Shown here piece after piece: positions 6,881 to 14,935 of a DNA stretch of 64,000 bases (positions are counted from its first letter, which is position 1; the number at the start of each line of letters is the position of its first letter). The notes under the pieces are model-generated. The model was not told the DNA's origin, made no database searches, and was given only the letters and a program-made list of their open reading frames with translations. The DNA comes from Allobogoriella deserti (GTDB taxonomy: Bacteria > Actinomycetota > Actinomycetes > Actinomycetales > Actinomycetaceae), in contig NZ_JBHUEE010000002.1 of NCBI RefSeq assembly GCF_042680605.1, positions 558,001 through 622,000 on the forward strand, given 5' to 3'. The translations under genes were made by a program, and so were the position numbers.

Positions 6881-8998
6881 TTAACGACTCCGCCACTCTT
6901 CGGTCCTTCCCGTCTCGGTCACCGGTTCCCCGTCCCGGTCCACATCCGCGCGCGGCAACGTGACATGGAACGTCGAGCCCTCCCCCAGGCGGCTGGTCGC
7001 CCAGATGCGGCCGCCGTGCCGTTCGACGATCCCCCGGGAGATCGCCAGTCCGAGCCCCGTCCCACCCTTCTCCCGGGCGTCTGAGGCGTCGACCTGCTCG
7101 AAGCGACCGAAGATCCGCTCGAGACGGTCCTCGGGGATACCGCGGCCACGATCGATCACCCGGAACTCCACATAACCGCCCGCCGGGCCGGCCTCCACGA
7201 ATACCGGGCTTCCCCGCGGCGAGAACTTGATGGCGTTACCCAGGAGATTGATGAGGGTCTGCACGATGCGGTCGGCGTCGGCGTGGACCTGCCCGGTGAT
7301 GTCCCCGCGCCGCAAGTCCACCTGAGCCTCGTTCGCCGCGCTGCGAACCTCGTCCAGCGCCGCCTCGACGAGTGCGGCGGCTGCGTGGTCGTCGGTGTTG
7401 ATGACGGCGGCGCCGGCCTGCATCCGCTCCACCTCGAGCATGTCGTCGATGAGCCGGGCCAGGCGCTTGCTCGACTCCATCGCGATGGTGGCCATCCGCT
7501 CGGCCTGCGGGGTGAGCCGGCCCGCCGCTCCCCCGGCCAGCAGCCCGAGCGACCCGCGGATCGAAGCCAGCGGGGTGCGCAGCTCGTGCGAGATGACGGA
7601 GACGAACTCGTCCTTCATCCGGTCGATCTCCTGACGTTCGGTCACGTCCCGGAAGACGACGACGGCGCCGCGCACAACCGGTCCGTCGAGCACCGGGCTG
7701 GCCGTGACCTCCACCGGGACCGTCTCGCCGTCGGCGCGTCGGTAGACGTCCTCCTCGGCGGTCACCGTCGACCCGGCGCCGATCGCCTCGGCGATGTAAC
7801 AGCCCTCGTACGGGAACGGCACGCCGTCGGGGCGGGCCGCGTGGAAGGTGGCGTGCGCGTGGCGGCCGACGAGTTCCGTCTCGCTGTAGCCGAGTGTCTC
7901 GGCCGCCGCGGGGTTGAGGAACGTGACGTTGCCGTCGCGGTCGACGCCGTAGATGCCGTCGCCGACCGAGGAGAGCATCAGCTCGGTGGAGCGGGTCATC
8001 GCCCGGAGTTCGTCGGTGCGGGCCCGGACCCGGCGTTCGAGGGCGCGCCGGAGCCGCTCGTTGTCCACCACGAGGATGGTCTGCCGGGCCGCGACGGCCA
8101 ACAGGATGATCGCCCACAGCACGAGGGCGACGGCGCCCCAGGGCAGCCGGTTCATCGTCGCCACCCCGATGACGGCGGCGAAGATGAACAGCCCGAACGT
8201 CAGCGCCGTCGCCGCGACCGGCGATTCCTCCGGTGTCAGGGCAACATCGGTCCCCACGGCGTCCGGATGGCGGGCGGCGAGCGCGCCGAGGCCGTAGCCG
8301 ATGATCCACGTCAGGTCCACCGGGGTGCCGAACTCGAAGGCCGACATCCCGAAGACGGCGTAGGACAGGTCCCCCAGGGCGAAGAACGTGAAGCACAGGG
8401 CGGCGAGAACGAGCGGGACACGTTCGCGCCGGGCGCTGCGGGTGATGACGAAGACGGCGAGCGTGACGACGACGGCGTCGATCAGGGGGAGCACGAGCGC
8501 CGCGAGGGTGGTGAGCGTCAGTCCGTCGGAGACCTCGAGCCCGGGGAAGACCGCCACCGCAGCGACGAACAGGACCGACCCGCCCACGACCACGCCGTCG
8601 AGAACCATCTGCGCCACCCGCGTCCCGCGTAGCGGTGTCGCCGGAAGGGAAAGGAGCGCGAGGATGCCGAGGACGAGCGCGGTGACGTAGGTGAAGTCGC
8701 CGACTTGCGTGGGCCCGACGACGAGCGCGGCGAGATTCGCCAAGGCGGCGAGGTACCCGGCGGCTGCGAACAACGCCCACGCCCGCCGTCGTCGACCCGA
8801 CGACCGCGCCGCCGTGACTGCGCAGCTGGTCGCCGTGACCAGCGCCGATGCCGGCAGCACGATCTCGGAGAACTGTGCGCGGACGCCGACCGGAAGATCA
8901 CTGACCAGGACGGCGAAGGCGACGACGAGCCAGGCCGTGGTCAGTAACGCCAAAGAGCGAAACCTGCCGTGCCGGTGAGGACCCGCACCGGGCGTCAT
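6881..8998 (-). CDS. Membrane-bound PAS sensor histidine kinase
   Basis: A 705-residue kinase. The N-terminal 300 residues hold about nine to ten hydrophobic helices, a membrane sensor of unknown ligand. A coiled linker (about 305-330) and a PAS domain (about 336-446, with GDGIYGVDRDGNVTFLNPAA and a C-terminal PAC part FRDVTERQEIDRMKDEF) follow. The dimerisation helix carries the H box SVISHELRTPLASIRG near 465-480. The HATPase domain has NLLGNAIKFS, DRGRGIPEDRLERIF and GGTGLGLAISRGIVERHGG. All catalytic motifs are intact. It is divergent from the receiver-Hpt pair across a 99-bp promoter region, which suggests they form one phosphorelay. Confidence 0.93.
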   Translation of the reverse strand: MTPGAGPHRHGRFRSLALLTTAWLVVAFAVLVSDLPVGVRAQFSEIVLPASALVTATSCAVTAARSSGRRRRAWALFAAAGYLAALANLAALVVGPTQVGDFTYVTALVLGILALLSLPATPLRGTRVAQMVLDGVVVGGSVLFVAAVAVFPGLEVSDGLTLTTLAALVLPLIDAVVVTLAVFVITRSARRERVPLVLAALCFTFFALGDLSYAVFGMSAFEFGTPVDLTWIIGYGLGALAARHPDAVGTDVALTPEESPVAATALTFGLFIFAAVIGVATMNRLPWGAVALVLWAIILLAVAARQTILVVDNERLRRALERRVRARTDELRAMTRSTELMLSSVGDGIYGVDRDGNVTFLNPAAAETLGYSETELVGRHAHATFHAARPDGVPFPYEGCYIAEAIGAGSTVTAEEDVYRRADGETVPVEVTASPVLDGPVVRGAVVVFRDVTERQEIDRMKDEFVSVISHELRTPLASIRGSLGLLAGGAAGRLTPQAERMATIAMESSKRLARLIDDMLEVERMQAGAAVINTDDHAAAALVEAALDEVRSAANEAQVDLRRGDITGQVHADADRIVQTLINLLGNAIKFSPRGSPVFVEAGPAGGYVEFRVIDRGRGIPEDRLERIFGRFEQVDASDAREKGGTGLGLAISRGIVERHGGRIWATSRLGEGSTFHVTLPRADVDRDGEPVTETGRTEEWRSR

Positions 8999-9097
8999 GA
9001 TCGGACTCTAGCGAGCGCAACCGTCACGTGGGCCGGTTCCGTGTGCGGTAGCGTCCGGACAAGCCGCCGAGCGCGCCCGCGCAGCGCGGGAGGAGCC

Positions 9098-9478
9098 ATG
9101 CATCCGCCTCACATCCTGGTCGTGGACGATGACGAGACCATCCGCGAGGTCGCGCAGATGGCGTTGGAGGTCGTCGGCGGCTGGCGCGTGACGACCGTCT
9201 CCAGTGGCGGAGAGGCGCTTAGGGTGGCCGCTGATACGCAGCCGGACGCGATCCTGCTCGACGTGATGATGCCGGTGCTGGACGGGCCCGCCATCCTCAG
9301 CGAGTTGCAGACGGATCGCCAGACGCGGGAGATCCCGGTCGTGTTCCTCACCGCGAAGGTCACGCCCGGGCGGGAGGAAGAGTGGGAGGCCGACGGCGCC
9401 GTCGGGACAATCGCCAAGCCGTTCGACCCGATGACCCTGGCCGAGGACGTCAATCGCCTGCTCGGGCGTGAGCCGTGA
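9098..9478 (+). CDS. Single-domain response regulator (CheY-like receiver)
   Basis: This 126-residue protein is a receiver domain only. It carries the acidic pair in VVDDDE (residues 7-12), the phospho-acceptor Asp in ILLDVMMPVLDGP, a Thr in VFLTAK, and the conserved Lys in IAKPFDP. There is no output domain, so it is likely to pass phosphate to another protein. The ATG at 9098 follows GGGAGGAG, a strong ribosome binding site. Its stop overlaps the start of an Hpt-domain gene (GTGA), strong evidence of a working pair. The divergent membrane kinase is the probable phosphate source. Confidence 0.93.
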   Translation: MHPPHILVVDDDETIREVAQMALEVVGGWRVTTVSSGGEALRVAADTQPDAILLDVMMPVLDGPAILSELQTDRQTREIPVVFLTAKVTPGREEEWEADGAVGTIAKPFDPMTLAEDVNRLLGREP

Positions 9479-9798
9479 CGGCGCAGGATCCCGAGGCAGT
9501 GCTCGCCCAGCTCAGCGAGCGGGCCGCGCACCGCAATCGGCAGCGGGCCGATCGCCTGGGCCGGCTCTGCGCCGACCTGGAGCCCGGAACCCCGGACGAG
9601 ATGTGGATCGAGGGCGTCGAACTCGCCCACCAGATCGCCGGCTCAACGGGGACGTTCGGCAACATGGCGGCCAGCGGCCGGGCGCGCGAGCTCCTCGAGG
9701 CGCTCCAGGCCCGGGACCGGGCCGCCGTCCCGGGGCTCATGGGGGCGCTCAGGGCGGCGCTGGAGGCTGCGCCCGGGGGTGGGCCCGAACAGCTGTGA
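9475..9798 (+). CDS. Histidine phosphotransfer (Hpt) domain protein
   Basis: A 107-residue, mostly helical protein. It contains ELAHQIAGSTGTFGNMA (about residues 49-65), matching the Hpt signature HxLxGSxGxFG, with the phospho-accepting His present and the usual Lys replaced by Ala. The GTG start overlaps the receiver stop by four bases. The arrangement of kinase, free receiver, Hpt and the OmpR-type regulator downstream is that of a four-step phosphorelay. The tail is Gly/Pro-rich. Unlike the Hpt-like protein at 71-433, this one keeps the active histidine. Confidence 0.85.
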   Translation: MTAQDPEAVLAQLSERAAHRNRQRADRLGRLCADLEPGTPDEMWIEGVELAHQIAGSTGTFGNMAASGRARELLEALQARDRAAVPGLMGALRAALEAAPGGGPEQL

Positions 9799-9814
9799 CA
9801 GGCGTCCGCGCCTG
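9799..9814 (+). terminator. Short hairpin directly after the Hpt gene
   Basis: CAGGCG and CGCCTG (6 bp) enclose a TCCG loop, starting at the base after the Hpt stop codon. The stem is short and no U tract follows, so it may attenuate rather than fully end transcription before the OmpR-type gene. Confidence 0.4.
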
Positions 9815-9893
9815 CCAACCGTGAGCCTGGAACGTCACGAAACTGTCTCGGATCAGCCGGACCTCCCCGGATGTCCGTGGTTCTCGTTAGTTT

Positions 9894-10841
9894 GTGCCGG
9901 TGGAGGAATTGCGGTCAGCCGTCGTGGTCGAGGACGACCCTGACATTCGCTTCCTGCTCGAGACCACGCTGACGCAGGCGGGGTTCGAGGTGCACGCCTC
10001 GGCCACGGGCACCGACGGCGTCGAGCTGGTGCGTGCCCACAATCCGCTGGTCACCACGCTCGACATCGCCCTGCCGGACATCGACGGCCTGGAGGTCGCC
10101 CGGCGCGTGCGGCGGTTCTCCACCACATACCTCGTCATGCTCACCGGCCGCGCCGCCGAGATCGACACGCTCCTCGGGCTGGACGCCGGCGCCGACGACT
10201 ACATCACCAAACCGTTCCGGCCGCGCGAGCTCCGCGCCCGCATCGAGGCCATGCTCCGCCGGCCCCGGACGCTGGCCGGCTTCACCAGCGGAGGCGCCGT
10301 CGTGGCTGGCCAGGCTGCGCCGACCAACGGCACGATCACCGGCGCGCCCCACCCGGTCACTCCCGCGGACGTCCTCGCCGCGAGTGCGAGCGGGCACCAC
10401 CCCACGTACTCCGGTGCGCCGGCTCCGACGGCGGCCAGCCCGGGGGCGAGCCCGTCACCGTTCTCCCCGGGCTCGCCCGCCGAGCCGGCGGTGGCGACGG
10501 CGGCCACCCGCCCGGTCAACCGGGTGCTGTCCCACCGTGGCCTCGTGGTCGACGTCGACGCCCGCACGGCCGAGCTCGACGGTCAAGCGGTGTCCTTGAC
10601 ACGAACGGAGTTCGACCTTCTCGTCGCCCTCGTCGAGTCTCCGACGCGCGTGCTGCGCAAGGACGAACTGGTCCAGCGCGCCTGGGCCGACAGCTACGAC
10701 ACCGGAGCGGTCGTCTCGGACGCGGACCGGCACTCCGTCGAGGTTCACGTCGCCAACCTGCGCCGCAAGCTCGGCGACGGCCCCGGCCACCCGCGGTTCA
10801 TCGAGACCGTCCGCGGAGTCGGATACCGCCTACGCCGCTGA
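9894..10841 (+). CDS. OmpR-family response regulator with a long low-complexity linker
   Basis: This is a 315-residue DNA-binding regulator. The receiver (about 8-120) has VVEDDPD, the phospho-Asp region TTLDIALPDIDGLE, MLTGRA and the Lys in YITKPFRPRELRARI. A winged-helix OmpR/PhoB domain (about 215-315) contains LTRTEFDLLVALVESPTRVLRKDELVQRAW (in two parts) and VEVHVANLRRKLGD. Between them is an unusually long Ala/Pro/Ser/Thr-rich linker (about 125-215), where most family members have 5-20 residues. The start is GTG at 9894 or 9900; no clear ribosome site is seen, so the message may be leaderless. It is probably the output of the adjacent phosphorelay. Confidence 0.9.
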   Translation: MPVEELRSAVVVEDDPDIRFLLETTLTQAGFEVHASATGTDGVELVRAHNPLVTTLDIALPDIDGLEVARRVRRFSTTYLVMLTGRAAEIDTLLGLDAGADDYITKPFRPRELRARIEAMLRRPRTLAGFTSGGAVVAGQAAPTNGTITGAPHPVTPADVLAASASGHHPTYSGAPAPTAASPGASPSPFSPGSPAEPAVATAATRPVNRVLSHRGLVVDVDARTAELDGQAVSLTRTEFDLLVALVESPTRVLRKDELVQRAWADSYDTGAVVSDADRHSVEVHVANLRRKLGDGPGHPRFIETVRGVGYRLRR

Positions 10842-10975
10842 CCCGCAAACACGAGCTTCTAGCCCGTCGCCGTCAGACCTGCGGCGTTACGGTAATCCTT
10901 GTGACGAAGGCCGCACGAGACGGTCGCGGACATGAGCATGTGTTCGCGGACCGCTGCCGAGACCACAGTGCTCGG

Positions 10976-12298
10976 ATGACACGAGCCATCGCCCTGTTCG
11001 GGGTTATCAGCCTGTTGACCGCTCTCACGGCCTGCGGAACCGGCACCGATGTCAGCACCGACGAGGACCCGGCGATCCTCCAGGTGCCGGAGGAGCACGA
11101 GACGATCTCGGCCGCCGTCCGGGCGGCCGAACCGGGTGATCTCGTGCTGGTCTCGCCCGGCGTGTACCGGGAGGAGGTGCACGTGGCGACCGAAGACGTC
11201 ACGGTCAGGGGAACCGAGCGAGACGAGGTGGTGATCGACGGTGAAGGTGTCCGGCCCTCCGGCATCGTGGCGACCGCGGACGGCGTCCGGATCGAGAACC
11301 TCACGGTCCAGGAGACGACGTTCTACGGCGTGCTCGTCACCGGTCTGCATGACGAGTCGGGCCCGGCCGCTCCCGCGGTCGACGACTACGAGCGCTTCGA
11401 CCCGGCCGAGTTCCCCCCCGTGGAGCGCTTCGGCGTCAGCCACGTGACGGCGGCGAACAATGGTCTCTACGGGATCTATGCGTTCCACGCACAGCACGGA
11501 TACGTCACCGACAGCTACGCCTCCGGCTCAGCCGACTCCGGACTCTACGTGGGGCAGTGTCGTGAGTGTGACGTGCTTGTCCAGGGCAACGTCGCCGAGC
11601 GAAACGCCGTCGGATTCGAGAACGCGAACGCCTCGGATTCCGTCGTGGTGGTCGGCAACCGTTTCTCCGGCAACCGGGTGGGCATGGCGATACTGTCGAA
11701 CTACCAGGAGGCGTTCACCCCGCAACATGGCAACACCGTGGTCGGCAATGTCGTGACCCACAACGATTCCGAGCAGTCCCCCGCTCACGCCCAGGGTGGA
11801 TTCGGTATCGGCATCGGAGTCTCCGGTGGGCAGGACAACCTCTTCTCGCGCAACCTCGTGACGGCGAATCCACGCGCCGGTATCCTGCTCACCCACGCTG
11901 AGGACCTCGCGGCCACGGGAAACACCTTCGAGCAAAACATGTTCAGGGCGGAGGACGTGGCCCCCAACGGCGTGGATATCGCCAACACCTCCGCCGGCCG
12001 AACGCCGGCCGCGGACAACTGCGTCACGGGCGCGTCGGGGCTGCCCACCGTGTTACCTGACGCGCTCCTCGCGGACTGTTCCGGCCGGCAGCCGGCGACC
12101 GGGGCCGGCGAGCTGCCTTCTCCGGAGATTCCGCCCGGTATGAGTTTCCTCCAGGTGCCTGCGCCTCCCCCACAGCACTCGATGGACGACGCCGAGCGCG
12201 TCCCCGACAGGCTCCCGGCCACGACCGCGATACCCGATCTCGATTCGGTCGAGGTGCCGCCGCCGGACTTCCTCGCTGAGCGTAGCGGGCGGCCATGA
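10976..12298 (+). CDS. Secreted right-handed beta-helix (NosD-like) lipoprotein
   Basis: This 440-residue lipoprotein starts MTRAIALFGVISLLTALTAC, with a lipobox whose Cys is residue 20. The body is a parallel beta-helix repeat: an initial ISAAVRAAEPGDLVLVSPGVY segment, then repeating turns such as VRIENLTVQ, NNGLYGIYAFHAQHGYVTD, SGLYVGQCRECDVLVQGN, GFENANASDSVVVVGNRFSGN and GILLTHAEDLAATGNTF. This is the NosD/pectate-lyase-like fold. The C-terminus (about 375-440) is Pro-rich. NosD-type proteins are linked to copper-enzyme maturation, but no nos genes are here. It overlaps the next lipoprotein by four bases (ATGA) in a three-gene export operon. Confidence 0.85.
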   Translation: MTRAIALFGVISLLTALTACGTGTDVSTDEDPAILQVPEEHETISAAVRAAEPGDLVLVSPGVYREEVHVATEDVTVRGTERDEVVIDGEGVRPSGIVATADGVRIENLTVQETTFYGVLVTGLHDESGPAAPAVDDYERFDPAEFPPVERFGVSHVTAANNGLYGIYAFHAQHGYVTDSYASGSADSGLYVGQCRECDVLVQGNVAERNAVGFENANASDSVVVVGNRFSGNRVGMAILSNYQEAFTPQHGNTVVGNVVTHNDSEQSPAHAQGGFGIGIGVSGGQDNLFSRNLVTANPRAGILLTHAEDLAATGNTFEQNMFRAEDVAPNGVDIANTSAGRTPAADNCVTGASGLPTVLPDALLADCSGRQPATGAGELPSPEIPPGMSFLQVPAPPPQHSMDDAERVPDRLPATTAIPDLDSVEVPPPDFLAERSGRP

Positions 12299-13110
12299 GC
12301 GCGCCCAGGAGACCGAGGGCACGCGCCGCGATAGCACTGCTGCTGCTCGTCCTGATGTCTGTGGCGGGCTGTCAGCACGAGGAGGACGACGGCGGCGACG
12401 GGCGCGGTTCGCAGCCGGAGCCCCGGCCGGTCACAGACGACGAGGCGGAGCGCCTTGCGACGATGCGTTTCCGGAATTTCGACGCGGGAAGCCGGCAGGT
12501 GTCCGCGTCATATCAAGACGGTGGGCACGAAGTCCAGGTCGAAGGGTGGTTCGACTATGCCGGCGGAGGCGGCTATGCCGCCGTGAGCACGGACGGGGTG
12601 CCGAGTGACGTCGTCGTGTGGGACCACGAGCACGTAGCCGTCACCGCGGCCCCGGCGACGGCGTCGGGCCCGCCGGTGGAGTGGCTGGGCCCACCACCGC
12701 AGTCGTTCGACGGTTGGTCGATCGCCCCCTTGGATCCGAGCGCCTCCCCGATCGAAGCCCTGTTCGCTATGCTCGCCCGTCTGGGCAACGATCGACCCGA
12801 GAACCCGCTTTTGCTCCGGGAAGGCGGAGCACTCTGGTTGCGCGAGGACGACGTCGGGGGCGAGGCGGTCACGGTGTTCGCCGGGCCCACCTCAGGATCC
12901 GACCGAGGTACCGATGACCAGCAACCGTCGCCCGAGGACGACGGAGGTCCCCCGGACCCGGCAGCGGCAGGTGTCCGCTACTGGATCGACGAGGCGGGCA
13001 TGGCCCACCGGGTCGAGATTCGGCTCGCGGACGGCTGGGCGAGGGTCGACCTGACCGACAACGACGGACCGGACATCGGGCCGCCGCCGCATCCGGCAGG
13101 TGCATCGTGA
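12295..13110 (+). CDS. Lipoprotein of unknown function in the DyP operon
   Basis: A 271-residue protein with an N-terminal signal ending in a lipobox (LVLMSVAGC, Cys about residue 25), followed by an acidic linker. The body has strand patterns such as RQVSASYQDGGHEVQVEGWFDY and AGGGGYAAVSTDG, reminiscent of the LppX/LprG-type half-barrel lipoproteins; this is a weak, shape-based resemblance. A disordered Asp/Pro-rich segment lies near 200-225. The start overlaps the beta-helix gene stop and the end overlaps the DyP start, so all three are likely made together at the outer face of the membrane. Confidence 0.7.
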   Translation: MSAPRRPRARAAIALLLLVLMSVAGCQHEEDDGGDGRGSQPEPRPVTDDEAERLATMRFRNFDAGSRQVSASYQDGGHEVQVEGWFDYAGGGGYAAVSTDGVPSDVVVWDHEHVAVTAAPATASGPPVEWLGPPPQSFDGWSIAPLDPSASPIEALFAMLARLGNDRPENPLLLREGGALWLREDDVGGEAVTVFAGPTSGSDRGTDDQQPSPEDDGGPPDPAAAGVRYWIDEAGMAHRVEIRLADGWARVDLTDNDGPDIGPPPHPAGAS

Positions 13111-14306
13111 ACAGCCCGGATGGGACTTCGGGCCCGACGCGGCGCAGCATGCTGCTCGGCGCCGGTGGTGTACTGGGCAGTGCTGCGGGTGGGTTCGCCG
13201 TGGGCCGGCACGGGCGTGAGGAGGCTGTCACGCCGCCGCCCGCATCGGCGCAGCACACGCGGTCGGCTCGGCCGTCGCCGGTCCCGGCCGCAGGCAGGAC
13301 GCAAGCAGGTGTCGCGCGACCGGCCACACCACAGCCGCACGGACTCGTGGCCGTACATGACCTGGCCGACGATGTGCGGGCGGACCGGGCAACGCTTGCC
13401 GAGCTGCTGAGCGAGCTTGGCGCAACGATCCTTGCCTTGACGGATCCGGATCGGGACGGAACCCTCCCGGACGGGCCGGGTGATCTGACGATCACGGTCG
13501 GCCTCGGACCGCGCGTGCTGACCGTTCTCGAACCGGGCTTGCCCGGCGCCGAGGAGCTGCCCGTGTTCGCCGGTGACGAGCACATCGCGCCTGAGCGCCG
13601 GGGCGGGGATATGTTGCTCTCTCTCCACGCTTCGGACCCCACGGTCCTCCCTGCCGCGCTCGCTGCCCTGCGGGCACGGCTCGGCGAGGCCGCCGTGGCA
13701 CGCTGGGCCGAGACGTGCTTTCGTGGGCCCGGAGAACGCACCGTCTCCCGGAACCCGTTCGGCCATCTCGACGGCATCGTCGTCCCGCACGGAGAAGACG
13801 AGTTGGACGAGCACGTCTGGCGGCGAGGCCGGCTGCAGGGTGCCACGGTGTGCGTGATCCGCCGGCTGCGGTTGGACGTCACCGCGTTCGCGGCGCTGGA
13901 CACACGCGAGCAGGAGATCGTGATCGGGCGGCACCGGCGGGACGGCACTCCGTTGAGCGGAGGTGCTCCCACCGACGACGTCGATCTCGAGGCGAGGACA
14001 CCGGACGGGCAGTACCTCGTGCCGGCCCGGTCACATGTGCGGGCTGCACACCCCTCGTTCACGGGAAGCGGTCTGATGCTGCGCCGCAGTTACACCTTCA
14101 GTGGCCCCGAGTTGGACGGCCGGCCCGAGACCGGGTTGTTCTTCGTCAGCTTTCAGCGTGAGCTTGCCACCTTCGTGCGCACGCAGCAGCGCCTCGACGA
14201 GACCGACGACCTTCAGCGGTTCGTCACGCCGACCGGCAGCGCGACGTTCCTGGTGCTCCCAGGTTTCGACGAGGATCGCCCGCTGGGCGCTGGTCTCTTC
14301 ACCTGA
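13107..14306 (+). CDS. Tat-exported DyP-type heme peroxidase
   Basis: This 399-residue protein begins with a twin-arginine signal (TRRSMLLGAGGVLGSAAGGFAVG) and a Pro/Ala-rich linker. The DyP hallmark GxxDG is present as NPFGHLDGI with the catalytic Asp near residue 222. The proximal heme His is probably His309 in HVRAAHPSF, and the distal Arg is in LRRSYTFSG. GLFFVSFQREL and a C-terminal GSATFLVLPGF also match EfeB-type DyP enzymes. The enzyme reduces peroxide with heme and is exported folded by Tat. The GTG start overlaps the preceding lipoprotein stop (GTGA). No iron-permease EfeU or EfeO partner is in view; the two lipoproteins are the partners. Confidence 0.9.
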   Translation: MNSPDGTSGPTRRSMLLGAGGVLGSAAGGFAVGRHGREEAVTPPPASAQHTRSARPSPVPAAGRTQAGVARPATPQPHGLVAVHDLADDVRADRATLAELLSELGATILALTDPDRDGTLPDGPGDLTITVGLGPRVLTVLEPGLPGAEELPVFAGDEHIAPERRGGDMLLSLHASDPTVLPAALAALRARLGEAAVARWAETCFRGPGERTVSRNPFGHLDGIVVPHGEDELDEHVWRRGRLQGATVCVIRRLRLDVTAFAALDTREQEIVIGRHRRDGTPLSGGAPTDDVDLEARTPDGQYLVPARSHVRAAHPSFTGSGLMLRRSYTFSGPELDGRPETGLFFVSFQRELATFVRTQQRLDETDDLQRFVTPTGSATFLVLPGFDEDRPLGAGLFT

Positions 14307-14349
14307 CTCGAGCTTCGCTCGCCGCCGCGACCGGTCGGTCGGCCCGGTG

Positions 14350-14595
14350 TCAGGCTTCGGACGTGCTCTCGCCGGCGCTGGGCCTCACGATGACCCGGGT
14401 CAGCGCCATGGAAGCGGGCCAGACAACCATGGTGAGGGCAAAGGCGATCGGCCAGGCGATGAGGAACTGCTTGGGCCAGGCACTCAGCCACGCAGGGGAG
14501 AATCCGAGCGCGACCAGCCCCATGATTCCAGACATGGTGAGCGCCATGAGGAAAGTCATGATGATCTGGGACACGAGGATGCTGCGCTTGTTCAT
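14350..14595 (-). CDS. DUF2798 small membrane protein
   Basis: This 81-residue protein has two hydrophobic helices (about 8-30 and 45-68). The sequence VSQIIMTFLMALTMSGIMG followed by WPKQFLIAWPIAFALTMVVWP is typical of DUF2798. The function of the family is unknown. The ATG is supported by GAAAGGAG about 8 bases upstream. It is convergent with the DyP gene and forms a single-gene unit. An inverted repeat (14614-14622 with 14641-14649) lies just upstream and could be an operator. Confidence 0.85.
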   Translation of the reverse strand: MNKRSILVSQIIMTFLMALTMSGIMGLVALGFSPAWLSAWPKQFLIAWPIAFALTMVVWPASMALTRVIVRPSAGESTSEA

Positions 14596-14935
14596 GGGCC
14601 GCTCCTTTCGGGAACGGTGACGCCGAGGTCCCTCAAGGCACGTCACCGTCCCACTTCGTCGGGACGTTGCGTACCGGGGGTTCGCGCGGCGGCGCGACTG
14701 CATCTCGGTGGTTCGAGGGCTGGAATAACCACACCAGCCTGCAATCTTTTCGGCTAGTCGACTCTAGCGTCTCGGCCGCGCCGGAACCAACTGAGACGTT
14801 CGCCCCACGGGCGGCCGGCCCCCTGATAACCGGCTCGGTGGATGCTGTGTCGACCTCCGGACAGTCGTCCTCGGAATCGTGCCGTCCGGGCCGACCTCAC
14901 CGGCTCAGCAACGTGACGGAAGCGAGCGATCTCGT
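14596..14935. other. Non-coding gap between DUF2798 and the giant surface gene
   Basis: These 340 bases hold no convincing gene. It contains the DUF2798 promoter region with a 9-bp inverted repeat (ACGGTGACG at 14614, CGTCACCGT at 14641). The side next to 14936 should hold the terminator of the 10.3-kb gene, but no strong hairpin was found there. Confidence 0.5.
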
